In this document: piece after piece, positions 28,106 to 37,877 of the stretch
Numbering within the stretch: the first letter of the stretch is position 1
How the letters are laid out: each line of letters begins with the position of its first letter
Assembly (NCBI RefSeq): GCF_003012935.1
Contig: NZ_PUDR01000017.1
Location: 1-64,000, forward strand
Length of the DNA stretch: 64,000 nt
DNA from: Pannonibacter carbonis
GTDB taxonomy: Bacteria; Pseudomonadota; Alphaproteobacteria; Rhizobiales; Stappiaceae
Reading direction: 5' to 3'
Program-made: the position numbers and the translations under genes
The notes under the pieces: model-generated
Seen by the model: only the letters and a program-made list of their open reading frames with translations
Told to the model about the DNA's origin: nothing
The model's database searches: none

Positions 28106-28576
28106 TCAGGCCTGAGGCTCGGGATCGAAGGGCCTTTCGAAAAGCTGCATCTGCGCTGGCATAAATCCCTCGCTGGCATAAAGGCCTGCGGCGACCGAGT
28201 TGCGCGGCGCAAGGGCATGCATTTGCAACAAGCCGAAGGCTTCCAGATCCTCGCTGACCGCCCGCAGCATGCGCCGGCCAAGCCCGCGCCCGCGCATGCG
28301 TTCGACCAGATAAAGATCGTCCAGCAAGGCAACACGTCCGCCATACCCGATCGAGTGACGATACAGCGCCACGGCAAAGCCGACCGGCTCATTGCGATAC
28401 TGGGCAAGCCAGGCCCGGCCAAGGCTGGCGTCGACCATCAGGGTGCGCATGGCGTCTTCCTGGCGGCGCGAGAACACCTCCCCTGCCTCCGACCAGAACT
28501 GACGGGCCAGAAGTGTGATCGTCTCGCTGGTTCCCGGTCCGCCCAACAGCAGCGAAAAGCCACCTGCCCTGCTCAT
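28106..28576 (-). CDS. GNAT family N-acetyltransferase
   Basis: A 156-residue acetyltransferase with the acetyl-CoA loop RMRGRGLGRRMLRAV (about 92-106, Q/RxxGxG/A-type) and the preceding beta strand VALLDDLYLVE. The C-terminal LAPRNSVAAGLYASEGF is typical of motif B. Substrate unknown. GGGGAGACAGG precedes the ATG at 28576; the longer frame is not supported. It is divergent from purD. Confidence 0.85.
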   Translation of the reverse strand: MSRAGGFSLLLGGPGTSETITLLARQFWSEAGEVFSRRQEDAMRTLMVDASLGRAWLAQYRNEPVGFAVALYRHSIGYGGRVALLDDLYLVERMRGRGLGRRMLRAVSEDLEAFGLLQMHALAPRNSVAAGLYASEGFMPAQMQLFERPFDPEPQA

Positions 28577-28710
28577 CCTGTCTCCCCTGTTGTCGCCTGG
28601 CCCGGCCGTGATTGCCGTGAGGGGCGCTGCCATGCTAGAGCCCAGCCATCGCAAGGCAGGAGCATCGGCTTCTGCCGGTTCCCGTCCCCCGAACGGCCGA
28701 GACTTTGCCC

Positions 28711-29985
28711 ATGAACATCTTCCTCATCGGATCCGGCGGCCGCGAACACGCCCTCGCCTGTGCCATCGCCGCCTCGCCGCTGACCACCCGCCTCTATGCA
28801 GCACCGGGCAATGCCGGCATCGCGGAAGAGGCCGAGACCGTCCAGGTAGACGTCACAGATGCACCGGCCGTGATCGCGTTCTGCAAGGAAAAGGCGATTG
28901 ACCTTGTGGTTGTCGGCCCGGAAGGCCCGCTGGTGGCCGGGATTGTCGATCACCTGACCGCTGCGGGCATCCGCGCCTTCGGGCCGAACCAGGCCGCAGC
29001 CCAACTGGAAGGCTCCAAGGGCTTCACCAAGGACCTGTGCACCGAAGCCGGGATTCCGACCGCTGCCTATGGCCGTTTCACCGACAAGGATGCAGCTCTC
29101 GCCTATGTGCAACAGGTCGGCGCACCGATCGTGGTCAAGGCGGATGGCATTGCAGCCGGCAAGGGCGTGGTCGTCGCCATGTCGCTTGAGGAGGCCGAAG
29201 AGGCCGTCCGCGCCTGTTTCGACGGCAGTTTCGGCGCTGCCGGGGCCGAGGTCGTTGTCGAGGAGTTCATGACCGGCGAGGAGGCAAGCTTTTTCGTCCT
29301 CTCCGATGGCCGCACCGGCCTTGCTCTTGCCACCGCGCAGGACCACAAGCGGGTCTTCGATGGCGACAAGGGACCGAACACCGGCGGCATGGGCGCCTAT
29401 TCTCCCGCCCCCGTCATGGACGAGGCCATGATTGCCCGCACCATGGCCGAGATCATCCGGCCGACCATCGAAACGATGGCGCGACGTGGGACGCCGTTCA
29501 AGGGTGTGCTGTTCGCCGGGCTGATGATCACCGACGCCGGTCCGAAGCTCATCGAATACAACACCCGTTTCGGTGATCCGGAGTGTCAGGTGCTGATGAT
29601 GCGCCTCGTCGACGACATCGTCCCCCTTTTGCTCGCCACCATCGACGGCACGCTCGACCGGATGACGCCACGCTGGCGCGATGAGGTCGCGCTGACCGTG
29701 GTCCTGGCCGCCAACGGCTACCCCGGCGACTATGCGCGCGGCAGCGAGATCAGGGGCATTGCTTCCGCAAATGCCCTGGAGGGCGTCAAGGTCTTCCATG
29801 CCGGCACCCGGAGCGAGGACGGCCGGACCCTCGCCAATGGCGGCCGCGTTCTCAATGTCACGGCCCTTGGCCATACGGTGGCCGAAGCGCAGGCGCGCGC
29901 CTATGAAGCCGTTGACCGGATCGACTGGCCGGAAGGGTTCTGCCGTCGGGACATTGGCTGGCAGGCCATCGCGCGCGGCCGGTGA
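28711..29985 (+). CDS. purD: Phosphoribosylamine--glycine ligase
   Basis: A 424-residue ATP-grasp enzyme of purine synthesis that joins 5-phosphoribosylamine and glycine. Motifs: [16 protein letters not shown] at the N-terminus, [32 protein letters not shown] (ATP-grasp loop, about 146-159), [17 protein letters not shown] (about 219-235) and [12 protein letters not shown] (about 285-296). Length is standard. The ATG at 28711 is used; an in-frame TTG two codons earlier is less likely. Confidence 0.97.
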   Translation: MNIFLIGSGGREHALACAIAASPLTTRLYAAPGNAGIAEEAETVQVDVTDAPAVIAFCKEKAIDLVVVGPEGPLVAGIVDHLTAAGIRAFGPNQAAAQLEGSKGFTKDLCTEAGIPTAAYGRFTDKDAALAYVQQVGAPIVVKADGIAAGKGVVVAMSLEEAEEAVRACFDGSFGAAGAEVVVEEFMTGEEASFFVLSDGRTGLALATAQDHKRVFDGDKGPNTGGMGAYSPAPVMDEAMIARTMAEIIRPTIETMARRGTPFKGVLFAGLMITDAGPKLIEYNTRFGDPECQVLMMRLVDDIVPLLLATIDGTLDRMTPRWRDEVALTVVLAANGYPGDYARGSEIRGIASANALEGVKVFHAGTRSEDGRTLANGGRVLNVTALGHTVAEAQARAYEAVDRIDWPEGFCRRDIGWQAIARGR

Positions 29986-30091
29986 CAGGTCAGGGATCAC
30001 GGTGAAGCCCCCGCTTCATTTCCTCCATGATGCGCCGACTTGCCGTCCGTGCAACAACTTCCTTTACGGAATGTAATTCCGGCTTGCGCCG

Positions 30092-30126
30092 ATCTGGCGG
30101 ACATCGCAAGCTGTCCGCCAGATTTC
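30092..30126 (+). terminator. Stem-loop terminator candidate after purD
   Basis: A perfect 12-bp stem (30092-30103 with 30112-30123) and 8-base loop, followed by a short TTT. It ends 25 bases before the start of the hydrolase gene; the T run is short, so strength is uncertain. The surrounding 29986-30148 gap holds no gene. Confidence 0.55.
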
Positions 30127-30148
30127 GCCGTTCCCGGAGCCTTGAGGC

Positions 30149-31063
30149 TTGCCCTCTACTCATCCCGTCACCGCTGCCGACCTCTTTCCTCAAACCTTTG
30201 AACGCTTTGAGTTTCAAGGCCCGCGCGGTCGCATCTGCGGGCGCCGGGGCGGGTCGGGTCCGGCGTTGCTGCTGCTGCATGGCTATCCGCAGACCCATGT
30301 CATGTGGCACCCGCTGGCCGGCGCGCTTGCCGCGCATTTTTCTCTCATCCTTCCCGATCTGCCCGGCTATGGCGACAGCGACCTGCCGGGCGAGCCCGTG
30401 GAAGCGATGAGCAAGCGGCAATTGGCCATGGACATATGCACCCTGATGGACGCGTTTGGGCATGGCAGATTTGCCGTCTGTGGCCATGATCGCGGCGGGC
30501 GGGTTGCCTACCGGCTGGCCCTTGACCACCCGGCCAGGGTCAGCCGTCTGGCGGTGCTCGACATCCTGCCGACCCATGATTACTGGCAGCGCATGGACAA
30601 GGCCTTTGCCCTGAAGGTCTACCATTGGGCCTTCCTCGCCCAGCCTGAACCGCTGCCAGAGCGGCTGATCGGCGGAGACCCCGGCTTTTACCTTGACCAC
30701 ACGATGGCCAGTTGGACCGCCCGCAAGAACTTGAGCGCGTTTCATCCGGCGGCCCTTGCCGCCTATCGGGCCGCCTTTGCCGCAACTGGACGCGTGCATG
30801 CCGCCTGCCAGGACTACCGTGCCGGCGCAACGGCCGATTTCGCCGACGATGCAGCTGATCTGGCCACAGGACGACGCATTTCGGCGCCCCTGCTGGCGCT
30901 CTGGGGCGGACACGGAATTGCGCCCGGCGCAGGCACGCCACTGGACGTCTGGCGCAACTGGGCCAGTGATGTTCAGGGCAAGGCAATTGATGGCGGCCAC
31001 TTCCTTGTCGAAGAAAACCCCACTGAAACCCTTTCTGCGCTACTTCCTTTCCTGACTGCCTAA
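30149..31063 (+). CDS. Fluoroacetate/haloacetate dehalogenase-type alpha/beta hydrolase
   Basis: A 304-residue alpha/beta hydrolase. The oxyanion segment is LLLHGYPQTHVMW (about 41-53). The nucleophile loop CGHDRGGR has Asp114 in place of Ser, with Arg115 and Arg118 placed to bind a carboxylate. Asp138 (VLDIL) and His284 (GGHFLVEE) complete the triad. His159-Trp160 (YHWAFLAQP) and Tyr223 (CQDYRAGA) form the halide/fluoride pocket. These positions follow the arrangement of the Rhodopseudomonas enzyme RPA1163 with a constant offset of four as I recall it. It should therefore cleave C-F or C-Cl bonds of haloacetates. Translation starts with TTG at 30149, with no ATG before residue 52. Confidence 0.82.
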   Translation: MPSTHPVTAADLFPQTFERFEFQGPRGRICGRRGGSGPALLLLHGYPQTHVMWHPLAGALAAHFSLILPDLPGYGDSDLPGEPVEAMSKRQLAMDICTLMDAFGHGRFAVCGHDRGGRVAYRLALDHPARVSRLAVLDILPTHDYWQRMDKAFALKVYHWAFLAQPEPLPERLIGGDPGFYLDHTMASWTARKNLSAFHPAALAAYRAAFAATGRVHAACQDYRAGATADFADDAADLATGRRISAPLLALWGGHGIAPGAGTPLDVWRNWASDVQGKAIDGGHFLVEENPTETLSALLPFLTA

Positions 31064-31106
31064 GCTGATCCGCAACAGTCCAGCCGGTCATCAGGAGAAC
31101 GCAAAA

Positions 31107-32048
31107 ATGCCAAGGTCCCGGACCGCTCACCCGCCAGTTCCAAAGACGGACCTGCGGACAGAACCGCCGGCAGGTGAGATAGCAAGCAGGCCCGCCAGGA
31201 TACCTGCCCCGCGGACCGGTGCCACCATAGGCCTCGCCCTTGGCGGCGGCGGTGCGCGCGGCATGTCGCATATCCCGGTGCTGCAGGCTTTTGATGATCT
31301 GGGTATCAAGCCGGACTTCATCGCCGGTTCCTCGATCGGCGCGCTGCTCGGCGCCGGCTATGCTGCCGGCCTGTCCGGTCAGGACCTGCATGATCTCGCC
31401 GTCGAGACCTTCCGCAACCGCAACGCCCTGCTGGCGAAGCTATGGCAGCTACGGCCGCGCCGCCTCGCCGACGTCTTTGGCAGTGGCCTCGCCCAGTTCG
31501 ACCCGCTGAAGGTGCTGCACCTCTTTGCCGGATCGCATTTGCCGGAAACCTTCGAGGAGCTCTCGATCCCGCTGACCGTACTGGCGACCGACTTCTACGG
31601 CTGCGCCGAGGTGGACATTCGCAGCGGCCCGCTCGCCCCTGCCATTGCCGCATCCTTTGCAATTCCCGCCGTCTTCCGTCCAGTCCGCCTGCAAGGCAAG
31701 GTGCTGATCGATGGCGGCGTCGCCAATCCCCTGCCCTTCGACGCCCTTCCGCAAGACTGCGATATCGTCGTGGCGGTGGATGTTGTCGGGACACCCGTGC
31801 CGCGCCCGGGCAAGCATTTCCCAACGACGCTCGACGCCCTTTTTGGTGCCTCACAGATCCTGATGCGCTCGATCACGGCCGAAAAGGTCAAGCAAAGGAT
31901 GCCGCATATTCTCGTGCGGCCGGATGTCGGCAACATTCGTGTGCTCGACTTCATGAAAACACGCGGCGTGCTGGATGCGGCGGCCCCGTTGCGAGAAGAT
32001 GTCAAACGGCAACTTGCAGATGCACTCGATAAGCAACTTTCCCGATAG
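31107..32048 (+). CDS. Patatin-like phospholipase (RssA/NTE-type)
   Basis: A 313-residue predicted serine-aspartate lipid hydrolase. Motifs: LALGGGGARGMSHI (oxyanion hole, about 37-50), AGSSIGALLGAGY with the nucleophile Ser in GxSxG (about 70-76), and the DGGVANPLPFDAL dyad Asp (about 200). The C-terminal half includes RPDVGNIRVLDF, typical of this bacterial subgroup. No signal peptide; a Pro-rich basic N-terminus precedes the domain. AGGAGAACGC lies before the ATG. Substrate is unknown. Confidence 0.88.
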   Translation: MPRSRTAHPPVPKTDLRTEPPAGEIASRPARIPAPRTGATIGLALGGGGARGMSHIPVLQAFDDLGIKPDFIAGSSIGALLGAGYAAGLSGQDLHDLAVETFRNRNALLAKLWQLRPRRLADVFGSGLAQFDPLKVLHLFAGSHLPETFEELSIPLTVLATDFYGCAEVDIRSGPLAPAIAASFAIPAVFRPVRLQGKVLIDGGVANPLPFDALPQDCDIVVAVDVVGTPVPRPGKHFPTTLDALFGASQILMRSITAEKVKQRMPHILVRPDVGNIRVLDFMKTRGVLDAAAPLREDVKRQLADALDKQLSR

Positions 32049-32193
32049 ATAAAGATTTTTACCCTGTTAGTTGTGACAGTGACGCTATGTAATTATGCTA
32101 TTCTTTTCGTCAGTTTTTTAACTTATACAGCATTTTAACTTTAGATTAACCGATACACCAGAGAATTGGGCTATATCCAGAAGGAGAAAGCGG

Positions 32194-32547
32194 ATGAACC
32201 GCGTGGCCCCAGAATCCTTGAACGAGGATATTTGCCCGGTCTCTGAAGAGACCTTCCAAGTCTTGATGCGGCAGAATGCAACATCAGCCGCGTCCGTCGC
32301 TCACAGCCTGCCGGAAGACCAGCGCGCCCGGCTCGCGGTCTTCTGTTACCGCAAGGCGCATTTACGGCAGCTCGGTTTTGCCATTGCTGCCAGTTGCAGC
32401 CGCCGCGCCCTCGTCGAAGAGGCCGGCCATGCGGGCGAACTCCTGTTCCAGCAATCCCGCGCGGTGTCATCCAGCACTGGCGTTGAACCCTATCTGGCCG
32501 CCCGGACGCATCGCCGGCCGGTCACGCTTTGCAGCATCAAGGGGTAG
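32194..32547 (+). CDS. Conserved hypothetical small protein
   Basis: A 117-residue soluble protein; its most family-like part is the helical stretch LAVFCYRKAHLRQLGFAIAASCSRRALVEEAGHAGELLF. I recall similar short proteins in Rhizobiales but cannot name a domain. AGAAGGAGAAAGCGG gives a strong ribosome site. The 145 bases before it (32049-32193) are much richer in A/T than the surroundings and probably hold a dedicated promoter, so the gene may be strongly or conditionally expressed. Confidence 0.7.
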   Translation: MNRVAPESLNEDICPVSEETFQVLMRQNATSAASVAHSLPEDQRARLAVFCYRKAHLRQLGFAIAASCSRRALVEEAGHAGELLFQQSRAVSSSTGVEPYLAARTHRRPVTLCSIKG

Positions 32548-32674
32548 GTTCTCCTCCCACCTGCCCCCGACTGGCGCCGCCCCGTTCGTTCTCCCATGTC
32601 TTCTCCGGGGCGGCGCCAATTTTTTCCAGATCTCCCGCATCCCGCGCTCGGCGCTCCTCCGCAGACCCAGCCCC

Positions 32675-33172
32675 TCAGCGGTCCTCGCGACGCTCGCGGA
32701 AGAAATCCCGCAACAGGCCGGCGGCTTCTGTCCCGGAAAATCCCGAATAGACATCCGGCGCATGATGACAGGTCGGCTGGCCAAACAGCCGCACGCCATT
32801 GTCGACCGCTCCGCCCTTTGGATCATCAGCGCCGTAGTACAGCCGGCGAATACGGGCAAACGAGATTGCTCCGGCACACATCGGGCAAGGCTCCAGCGTC
32901 ACGTAAAGGTCACAGCCGGTGAGCCGCTGGGATTGCACCGCGTCACAGGCCATGCGGATCGCCAGCACTTCTGCGTGCGCCGTCGGGTCATTGAGTTCGA
33001 GCGTTCGATTTCCCGCGCAGGCAAGCACCTTGCCATCGCGCACGACCACTGCACCAACGGGAACCTCCCCCCGCAAGGCTGCCGCCCGCGCTTCTGCAAG
33101 CGCCAGATCCATGAAGCTGGAAAAGGTCGATGGAGGGTCGGTTTCCTCCGACCCCGAAGGGGTGGCACTCAT
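32675..33172 (-). CDS. tadA: tRNA-specific adenosine-34 deaminase
   Basis: A 165-residue zinc deaminase that converts A34 of tRNA-Arg(ACG) to inosine. The zinc/catalytic motifs are HAEVLA (His66, Glu68) and PCPMCAGA (Cys96 and Cys99). [18 protein letters not shown] is the TadA-specific strand that separates it from guanine or cytidine deaminases. The first 20 residues are variable, and ATG at 33112 could be the true start. It is divergent from the pseudouridine synthase gene. Confidence 0.93.
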   Translation of the reverse strand: MSATPSGSEETDPPSTFSSFMDLALAEARAAALRGEVPVGAVVVRDGKVLACAGNRTLELNDPTAHAEVLAIRMACDAVQSQRLTGCDLYVTLEPCPMCAGAISFARIRRLYYGADDPKGGAVDNGVRLFGQPTCHHAPDVYSGFSGTEAAGLLRDFFRERREDR

Positions 33173-33338
33173 GCTGGCAGCGGCATCCTCTTGCGGCTGG
33201 TTTGATCCGGTCCGGGAGGCGGGATCCGGAGCAAATGACGCCCGCGTTATAAACCATTTGACAGATCAGGCATGCATTTTGCGCAAAGGCCGCAAATGTC
33301 CGATTCCTAAAGTGGGAAACCTCTGCTATGAGGCTGGA

Positions 33339-35420
33339 ATGACCGACAAGAAAATCCCTTCCCGGCCCCGCGGCGGCAAGCCCGGCGGACCGTCCCGTCG
33401 TACGGGCGCTTCTGATGGCGCGTCCCGTTCCCCCCGCAAACCCGGCGCGCCCAGCGGCGCCGATCGGCCGCAGCGCGGCTTTGACGCCCGCAGCGACGGC
33501 GGTGAGGGCCGTCCGCAGCGCAGCTTTGGCGACCGTCCTGATCGCGGCGAAGGCCGTCCGAACCGCGGCTTTGGTGGCCGCAGCGACGGCGGCGAAGGCC
33601 GTCCACAGCGCAGTTTTGGCGACCGCCCCAACCGTGGCGATGCGCCGCGTGGACCCCGCGCCGACAAGCCCTTCGGAGCAAAGCCCTATGGTGGCAAGTC
33701 CTCCGGTGGCCGCTTCGATGATGCCCGTCCGGCTCGCGGCCCGCGCAGCGGCGACCGTCCCGGGGGCAAGCCCTTCCCGCGCAAGGCACCGGCAGACCGC
33801 CCGGCCAAGGGCACAGGCGTTCCGTCCGAAACGCCGTCGTCCATTTCCTTCGCCGGCGAAGCCGAGCGCATCGCCAAGGTGATGGCCCGCGCCGGACTGT
33901 GTTCTCGCCGGGATGCGGAAGTCTGGATCGAAGCCGGGCGCGTCAGCGTCAATGGCACCGTGCTGACGACGCCGGCCTTTACCGTCACCGAGGACGACAC
34001 GATCCTCGTCGACGGCCAGCCGATGCCGCAGAAGGAACGCACCCGCCTGTGGCTCTACCACAAGCCGCGCGGCCTGGTGACGACCAACCATGATCCGGAA
34101 GGCCGCCCGACGGTCTTTGACGCGCTGCCGAAGGAAATGCCGCGCGTTCTCTCCGTCGGCCGTCTCGACATCAACACCGAAGGCCTGTTGCTCCTGACCA
34201 ATGACGGCGGTCTCGCCCGGGTCATGGAACTGCCGGCCACCGGCTGGCTGCGCCGCTACCGGGTCCGCGCCTTCGGCGAAGTCACCCAGGAGCAGCTCAA
34301 CGGCCTTGCCGACGGCATCGCCATCGACGGCGTCCTCTATGCCGGCATCGAGGCGACCCTCGACAAGGTGCAGGGGGACAACGTCTGGCTCACCATGGGC
34401 CTGCGCGAAGGCAAGAACCGCGAGGTCAAGCGCGTCCTTGAGCATCTCGGCCTGTCCGTGAACCGGCTGATCCGCCTGTCCTTCGGCCCGTTCCAGTTGA
34501 TGGAGTTGCCGGAAGGCGAAGTGCGCGAGATCCGTGGCCGCGTTCTACGTGACCAGCTTGGCGAAAAGCTGGCATCTGCCGCCGGCGCCGATTTCGATGC
34601 GCCGGTCCTCACCCATATCCCGGGTGAAGAGGGCGACAAGCCGAAGAAAAAGGACCGCCCGGCGCCGCAGAAGCAGGGTCGCGGTGAATGGATGACCGCC
34701 CGTGACGGCGCTGCTGCCATCGGTGGCCGCAAGCGTCCGGCCCGTGACGGTGGTCGCGAGGGTGGTCGCGAGGGCGGCCGCGATGACAGGAGCCGTGACG
34801 GCGCCAGAGACGGGTATCGCGGCGGAAATCGCGATAGAAACCGTGATGGCGGGCGCGAAGAACGTGGCGATGCACAGAGGCCGATGAAAGTCTCGCCGCG
34901 CAGCCGTTTCCGGCTGACGCGCGAGCCGCGCCCTGATGCCCGGCCACAGCAGTCGGATCGGCCCGCACGGCCCCAGCCGCAACGCCGGATCTGGAGCGAG
35001 GACGGCATCGTAGCCGACAAGCAGCAGGAATCCCGCATGGGCGCCGACCGCAAGGGTCCGCCGCGCGGCCGGGATGACGCCTACGAAGGCCCGCGCGGCT
35101 TCAGCCGTGCCGATCGCCCGGAGCGCCGCGAGCGTCCCGACCGTGGTGCCCGCCCTGACCGCAACTTCAGCCGTCCGGACCGAGCCGACCGCCTGGATCG
35201 TGCAGATCGCCCGAACCGGGGCGATCGTCCGGATCGCGGCGACCGGCCAGGTCGCGGCTTCGGCGGCGGTGGTGGTGGCGGCGGCGGTGGCCGTGGCTTC
35301 GGTGGTCCCAAGGGTGCAGGGTCCAAAGGCGGCGCGCCGCGCGGTGGCCCGCGTGGTGCCGGTCCCAAGGGCGGCGCTCCGCGCGGCAATGGCGGCTCCC
35401 GCCCGCGCGGCCGCAGCTAA
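33339..35420 (+). CDS. RluB/RsuA-type pseudouridine synthase with long disordered Arg/Gly tails
   Basis: A 693-residue protein whose core (about 172-420) is an ordinary RluB-type 23S rRNA pseudouridine synthase. It has the S4 domain [19 protein letters not shown] and the catalytic Asp in [19 protein letters not shown] (about 276), then [15 protein letters not shown]. The core is flanked by low-complexity tails: residues 1-170 with 15-residue repeats of the form FGxRxDxGEGRPxRxF, and 420-693 with [28 protein letters not shown] and [17 protein letters not shown] blocks. Bacterial RluB usually has about 290-450 residues. The tails are rich in Arg, Gly and Asp, as in RNA-binding RGG regions. ATG at 33339 is chosen; the frame is open upstream but overlaps tadA. 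Confidence 0.9.
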   Translation: MTDKKIPSRPRGGKPGGPSRRTGASDGASRSPRKPGAPSGADRPQRGFDARSDGGEGRPQRSFGDRPDRGEGRPNRGFGGRSDGGEGRPQRSFGDRPNRGDAPRGPRADKPFGAKPYGGKSSGGRFDDARPARGPRSGDRPGGKPFPRKAPADRPAKGTGVPSETPSSISFAGEAERIAKVMARAGLCSRRDAEVWIEAGRVSVNGTVLTTPAFTVTEDDTILVDGQPMPQKERTRLWLYHKPRGLVTTNHDPEGRPTVFDALPKEMPRVLSVGRLDINTEGLLLLTNDGGLARVMELPATGWLRRYRVRAFGEVTQEQLNGLADGIAIDGVLYAGIEATLDKVQGDNVWLTMGLREGKNREVKRVLEHLGLSVNRLIRLSFGPFQLMELPEGEVREIRGRVLRDQLGEKLASAAGADFDAPVLTHIPGEEGDKPKKKDRPAPQKQGRGEWMTARDGAAAIGGRKRPARDGGREGGREGGRDDRSRDGARDGYRGGNRDRNRDGGREERGDAQRPMKVSPRSRFRLTREPRPDARPQQSDRPARPQPQRRIWSEDGIVADKQQESRMGADRKGPPRGRDDAYEGPRGFSRADRPERRERPDRGARPDRNFSRPDRADRLDRADRPNRGDRPDRGDRPGRGFGGGGGGGGGGRGFGGPKGAGSKGGAPRGGPRGAGPKGGAPRGNGGSRPRGRS
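33487..33640 (+). repeat. Tandem repeat in the 5' part of the pseudouridine synthase gene
   Basis: An exact 90-base period (two 45-base half-units) is seen: cagcgacggcgg at 33491 recurs at 33581, with the gaaggccgtccg segments in between. It encodes the 15-residue repeat FGxRxDxGEGRPxR, so copy number changes would keep the frame. Confidence 0.8.
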
Positions 35421-35435
35421 GACAGGCGGCTGACA

Positions 35436-35987
35436 ATGCGCATCATCGCCGGACGGTTCAAGGGAACCGCGCTTGCAACACCCAGGTCGGACGCCACGCG
35501 TCCGACCAGCGACCGGCTGCGCGAGACAATCTTCAACATCCTGGCGCATGGCATCGGGGTGGATCTGGATGGCGTGCGGGTGCTGGACCTGTTCGCCGGC
35601 ACGGGTGCGCTCGGCTTTGAAGCAGTCAGCCGCGGGGCACGGCATGTGACCTTCGTGGAGGAGGCTGTCGAACCGCGCGGCCTCATCCGCCGCAACATGG
35701 AAACCATGGGCCTCAACGGCCTCGCCAAGATCCTGCGCCGGGATGCAACGAAGCTCGGCCCTGCCGGCACCATCGAGCCCTTCGATCTCGTCTTTGCCGA
35801 CCCCCCTTATGACAAGGGCCTCGGCGAACTGGCCCTTGCCTCGGCACGGGAAGGCGGCTGGCTGGCTGCAGGCGCCATCTGCGTTCTGGAAGAGCGTGCC
35901 AACGCCGTCATTGCCATTCCGCAGGGCTTCGACCTGATCGACCAGCGCAGCGCTAGCGACAGCCAGGTGCTGTTCCTCAGAGCCTGA
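35436..35987 (+). CDS. rsmD: 16S rRNA (guanine-966-N2)-methyltransferase
   Basis: A 183-residue SAM-dependent methyltransferase. Motifs: MRIIAGRFKG at the start, VRPTSDRLRE-like RPTSDRLRETIFNIL, the SAM loop VLDLFAGTGALGFEAVSRGA (about 46-65) and the catalytic FADPPYDKG (about 116-124). Length and start are standard for RsmD. It follows the pseudouridine synthase gene by 15 bases, so two rRNA modification enzymes share a transcript. Behind the gene a perfect 8-bp GGATCCGG palindrome (36010-36031) is present without a T run. Confidence 0.95.
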   Translation: MRIIAGRFKGTALATPRSDATRPTSDRLRETIFNILAHGIGVDLDGVRVLDLFAGTGALGFEAVSRGARHVTFVEEAVEPRGLIRRNMETMGLNGLAKILRRDATKLGPAGTIEPFDLVFADPPYDKGLGELALASAREGGWLAAGAICVLEERANAVIAIPQGFDLIDQRSASDSQVLFLRA

Positions 35988-36038
35988 ACCCTGCTCCCTT
36001 GAGCGTTCAGGATCCGGCTTCGCCCGGATCCGCTCCGC

Positions 36039-36332
36039 TCACTTTTGCCGAGGCCGCGACCGCCCGAGGATGCGGGCAAGCCGCACTGGCGCGCGCTGTT
36101 CCAGCCAGGTGAACCATCCGTTGAGCCATCCGCTCCCGCGCCGTCGCCGCCGCAGCCACCGTGCCGCGCTCGGGCTCGTCGACAGGATCAGCATAGCACC
36201 GCCCGCCAGCAGCGGCACCCCGGTCGGGATCGGCAGCAGCACCGTCAGCAGACCCAGCACGATCATCACCGTCGCAGCACACCAGATCGCGATCCGCCAC
36301 ACTTCCATTTCTCCTGTTGAGCGCTGAGCCAT
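36039..36332 (-). CDS. Small integral membrane protein
   Basis: A 97-residue protein with two closely spaced hydrophobic helices (IAIWCAATVMIVLGLLTVLLP and VPLLAGGAMLILSTS) separated by IPTG, and an Arg-rich cytoplasmic tail (RWLRRRRRGSGW). It resembles the short PGPGW-type membrane proteins of alphaproteobacteria; function unknown. The start at 36332 is uncertain; ATG 36308 is also possible. It converges with rsmD. Confidence 0.6.
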   Translation of the reverse strand: MAQRSTGEMEVWRIAIWCAATVMIVLGLLTVLLPIPTGVPLLAGGAMLILSTSPSAARWLRRRRRGSGWLNGWFTWLEQRAPVRLARILGRSRPRQK

Positions 36333-36599
36333 GCGACAAAAGCGCGACAATGAGATGACAGGGCATTGCCGCCCCAGCCTGCGGCCCGACACGCCTCTCC
36401 TTTTGGCATCTGCAGCATTTCGAGCCGGTGGCGCTGCTCACTGTTTTGGCAAATGCACACTCCCTTTGCATGTAAGGCTAAGTAAATTTCCCGAATGTTG
36501 CATTCCCGCATCTCCCGGATTGAATTCGCTGTTAAGCTGCATTCTCCCAGTGGCCAAAATTTATGTATCGCCTACTCTTTTATTCAGGTGGTGGGTGTT

Positions 36600-36646
36600 T
36601 TCACTTGTGAGTCGACAAATGCAACCCTGCGGGATTTGCAAGTGAA
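36600..36646 (+). promoter_or_regulatory. Structured leader upstream of the porin gene
   Basis: In the AT-rich 200 bases before the porin, TTCACTTG (36600-36607) is mirrored by CAAGTGAA (36639-36646). Inside this, a second hairpin is formed by TGCAACCC and GGGATTTGCA (about 36619-36640). The structure ends about 20 bases before the GGGGAA ribosome site. It could regulate translation or bind an RNA regulator; this is inferred from the fold only. Confidence 0.4.
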
Positions 36647-36676
36647 GAAGTTTTTTGCAAGCATGGGGAACATGTG

Positions 36677-37855
36677 ATGCGCAATATCAAGACTTTGATT
36701 GCTTCTGGCGTTGTCGCCGCATCCGTTGGTACAACAGGTGCCGTGGCTGCGGATTTGCCAGTCGCACCGGAACCGGTCGACTACGTCCGGGTCTGTGATG
36801 CTTTCGGCACCGGCTTTTTCTACATTCCAGGCACGGAAACCTGCCTGCGGATTTCTGGCCGCGTCCGCGCGGAATACCGCTTCAACAACTACGGCGACCG
36901 TCCGAACAACTGGAATCGCACTTCCGATGGCACATCCACGCGCGCTCGCGGGATCCTGCGTCTGGATGCCCGCACGAACAGCGAGTATGGCCTCGTCCGC
37001 TCCTACATCGACATGTATATGCAGCGCGATTCGGGCGGATCGTCCTATGTCCTTGACCAGGCGTTCATCCAGTTCGGCAATTTCACCTTCGGCCGGACCC
37101 AGTCCATGTTCGACTTCTGGACCGGCTACTCCTACGGCAACTTCCACACCGTCTACACCGACTACAAGAACTGGATCGCAGCCTACACGGCGGCTTTCGG
37201 CAACGGCATGTCGGCCACCCTTTCGGTCGAAGATGGCACCACCCGCCGCTGGAACCTGGTTGGCGGCGGCGACGCCTATGCCGGCCACCGCTACCCGGAT
37301 CTGATCGCCCACTTGCGCATCGAGCAGGGCTGGGGCAGCGCCCAGATCATGGGCGCCCTGCATGATGTCCGGTATGCTGCGGCGAACACCAAGGGGGATG
37401 TCGGCTTTGCCATCGGTGCCGGCGTTCAGCTCAACGTGCCGGTGTTCGGTGCCACCGACAACATCGCCTTCCAGGCTGTCTATGCCGACGGCGCGTCCGG
37501 CTATGTCCAGGACACCTGGGATGATCTCTCCGCGACACCGCAGATCACCGATGCCATCTTTGCGGGCGGCAAGAGCCGCACCACGAAGACCTGGGCCATC
37601 GGCGCCGGTTTCCTGCACAACTTCTCCGACCAGCTGGAAGGCTCGATCGAAGCCAACTATGCCAATGCCGATGCCTTCGGTTCGACGAATGACTTCAACA
37701 TGTGGGGCGGCAACCTCAACCTGGTCTGGAAGCCCGTTGACGGCCTCAGCATCGGCACCGAAGTCGCCTACCGCAACTTTGATTTCCATCGCTCGTCGGT
37801 CCAAAAGGATCGCAACGAGGTCTACACGTCGCTCCGGATCGAACGGAGTTTCTGA
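36677..37855 (+). CDS. Alphaproteobacterial porin (Omp2b-like)
   Basis: A 392-residue outer-membrane beta-barrel of the classical alphaproteobacterial porin family. A signal peptide ends in TGAVA-ADLP. The mature start carries the family signature YVRVCDAFGTGFFYIPGTETCLRISGR with its two cysteines. Alternating aromatic strands follow (SSYVLDQAFIQFGNFTFGR) and the protein ends in a terminal Phe (SLRIERSF), the BamA recognition feature. A GTG lies just before the ATG at 36677, but the ATG has better spacing from GGGGAA. A strong terminator follows. Confidence 0.95.
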   Translation: MRNIKTLIASGVVAASVGTTGAVAADLPVAPEPVDYVRVCDAFGTGFFYIPGTETCLRISGRVRAEYRFNNYGDRPNNWNRTSDGTSTRARGILRLDARTNSEYGLVRSYIDMYMQRDSGGSSYVLDQAFIQFGNFTFGRTQSMFDFWTGYSYGNFHTVYTDYKNWIAAYTAAFGNGMSATLSVEDGTTRRWNLVGGGDAYAGHRYPDLIAHLRIEQGWGSAQIMGALHDVRYAAANTKGDVGFAIGAGVQLNVPVFGATDNIAFQAVYADGASGYVQDTWDDLSATPQITDAIFAGGKSRTTKTWAIGAGFLHNFSDQLEGSIEANYANADAFGSTNDFNMWGGNLNLVWKPVDGLSIGTEVAYRNFDFHRSSVQKDRNEVYTSLRIERSF

Positions 37856-37877
37856 ACCCTCGCCAGCAGGGCTCACG

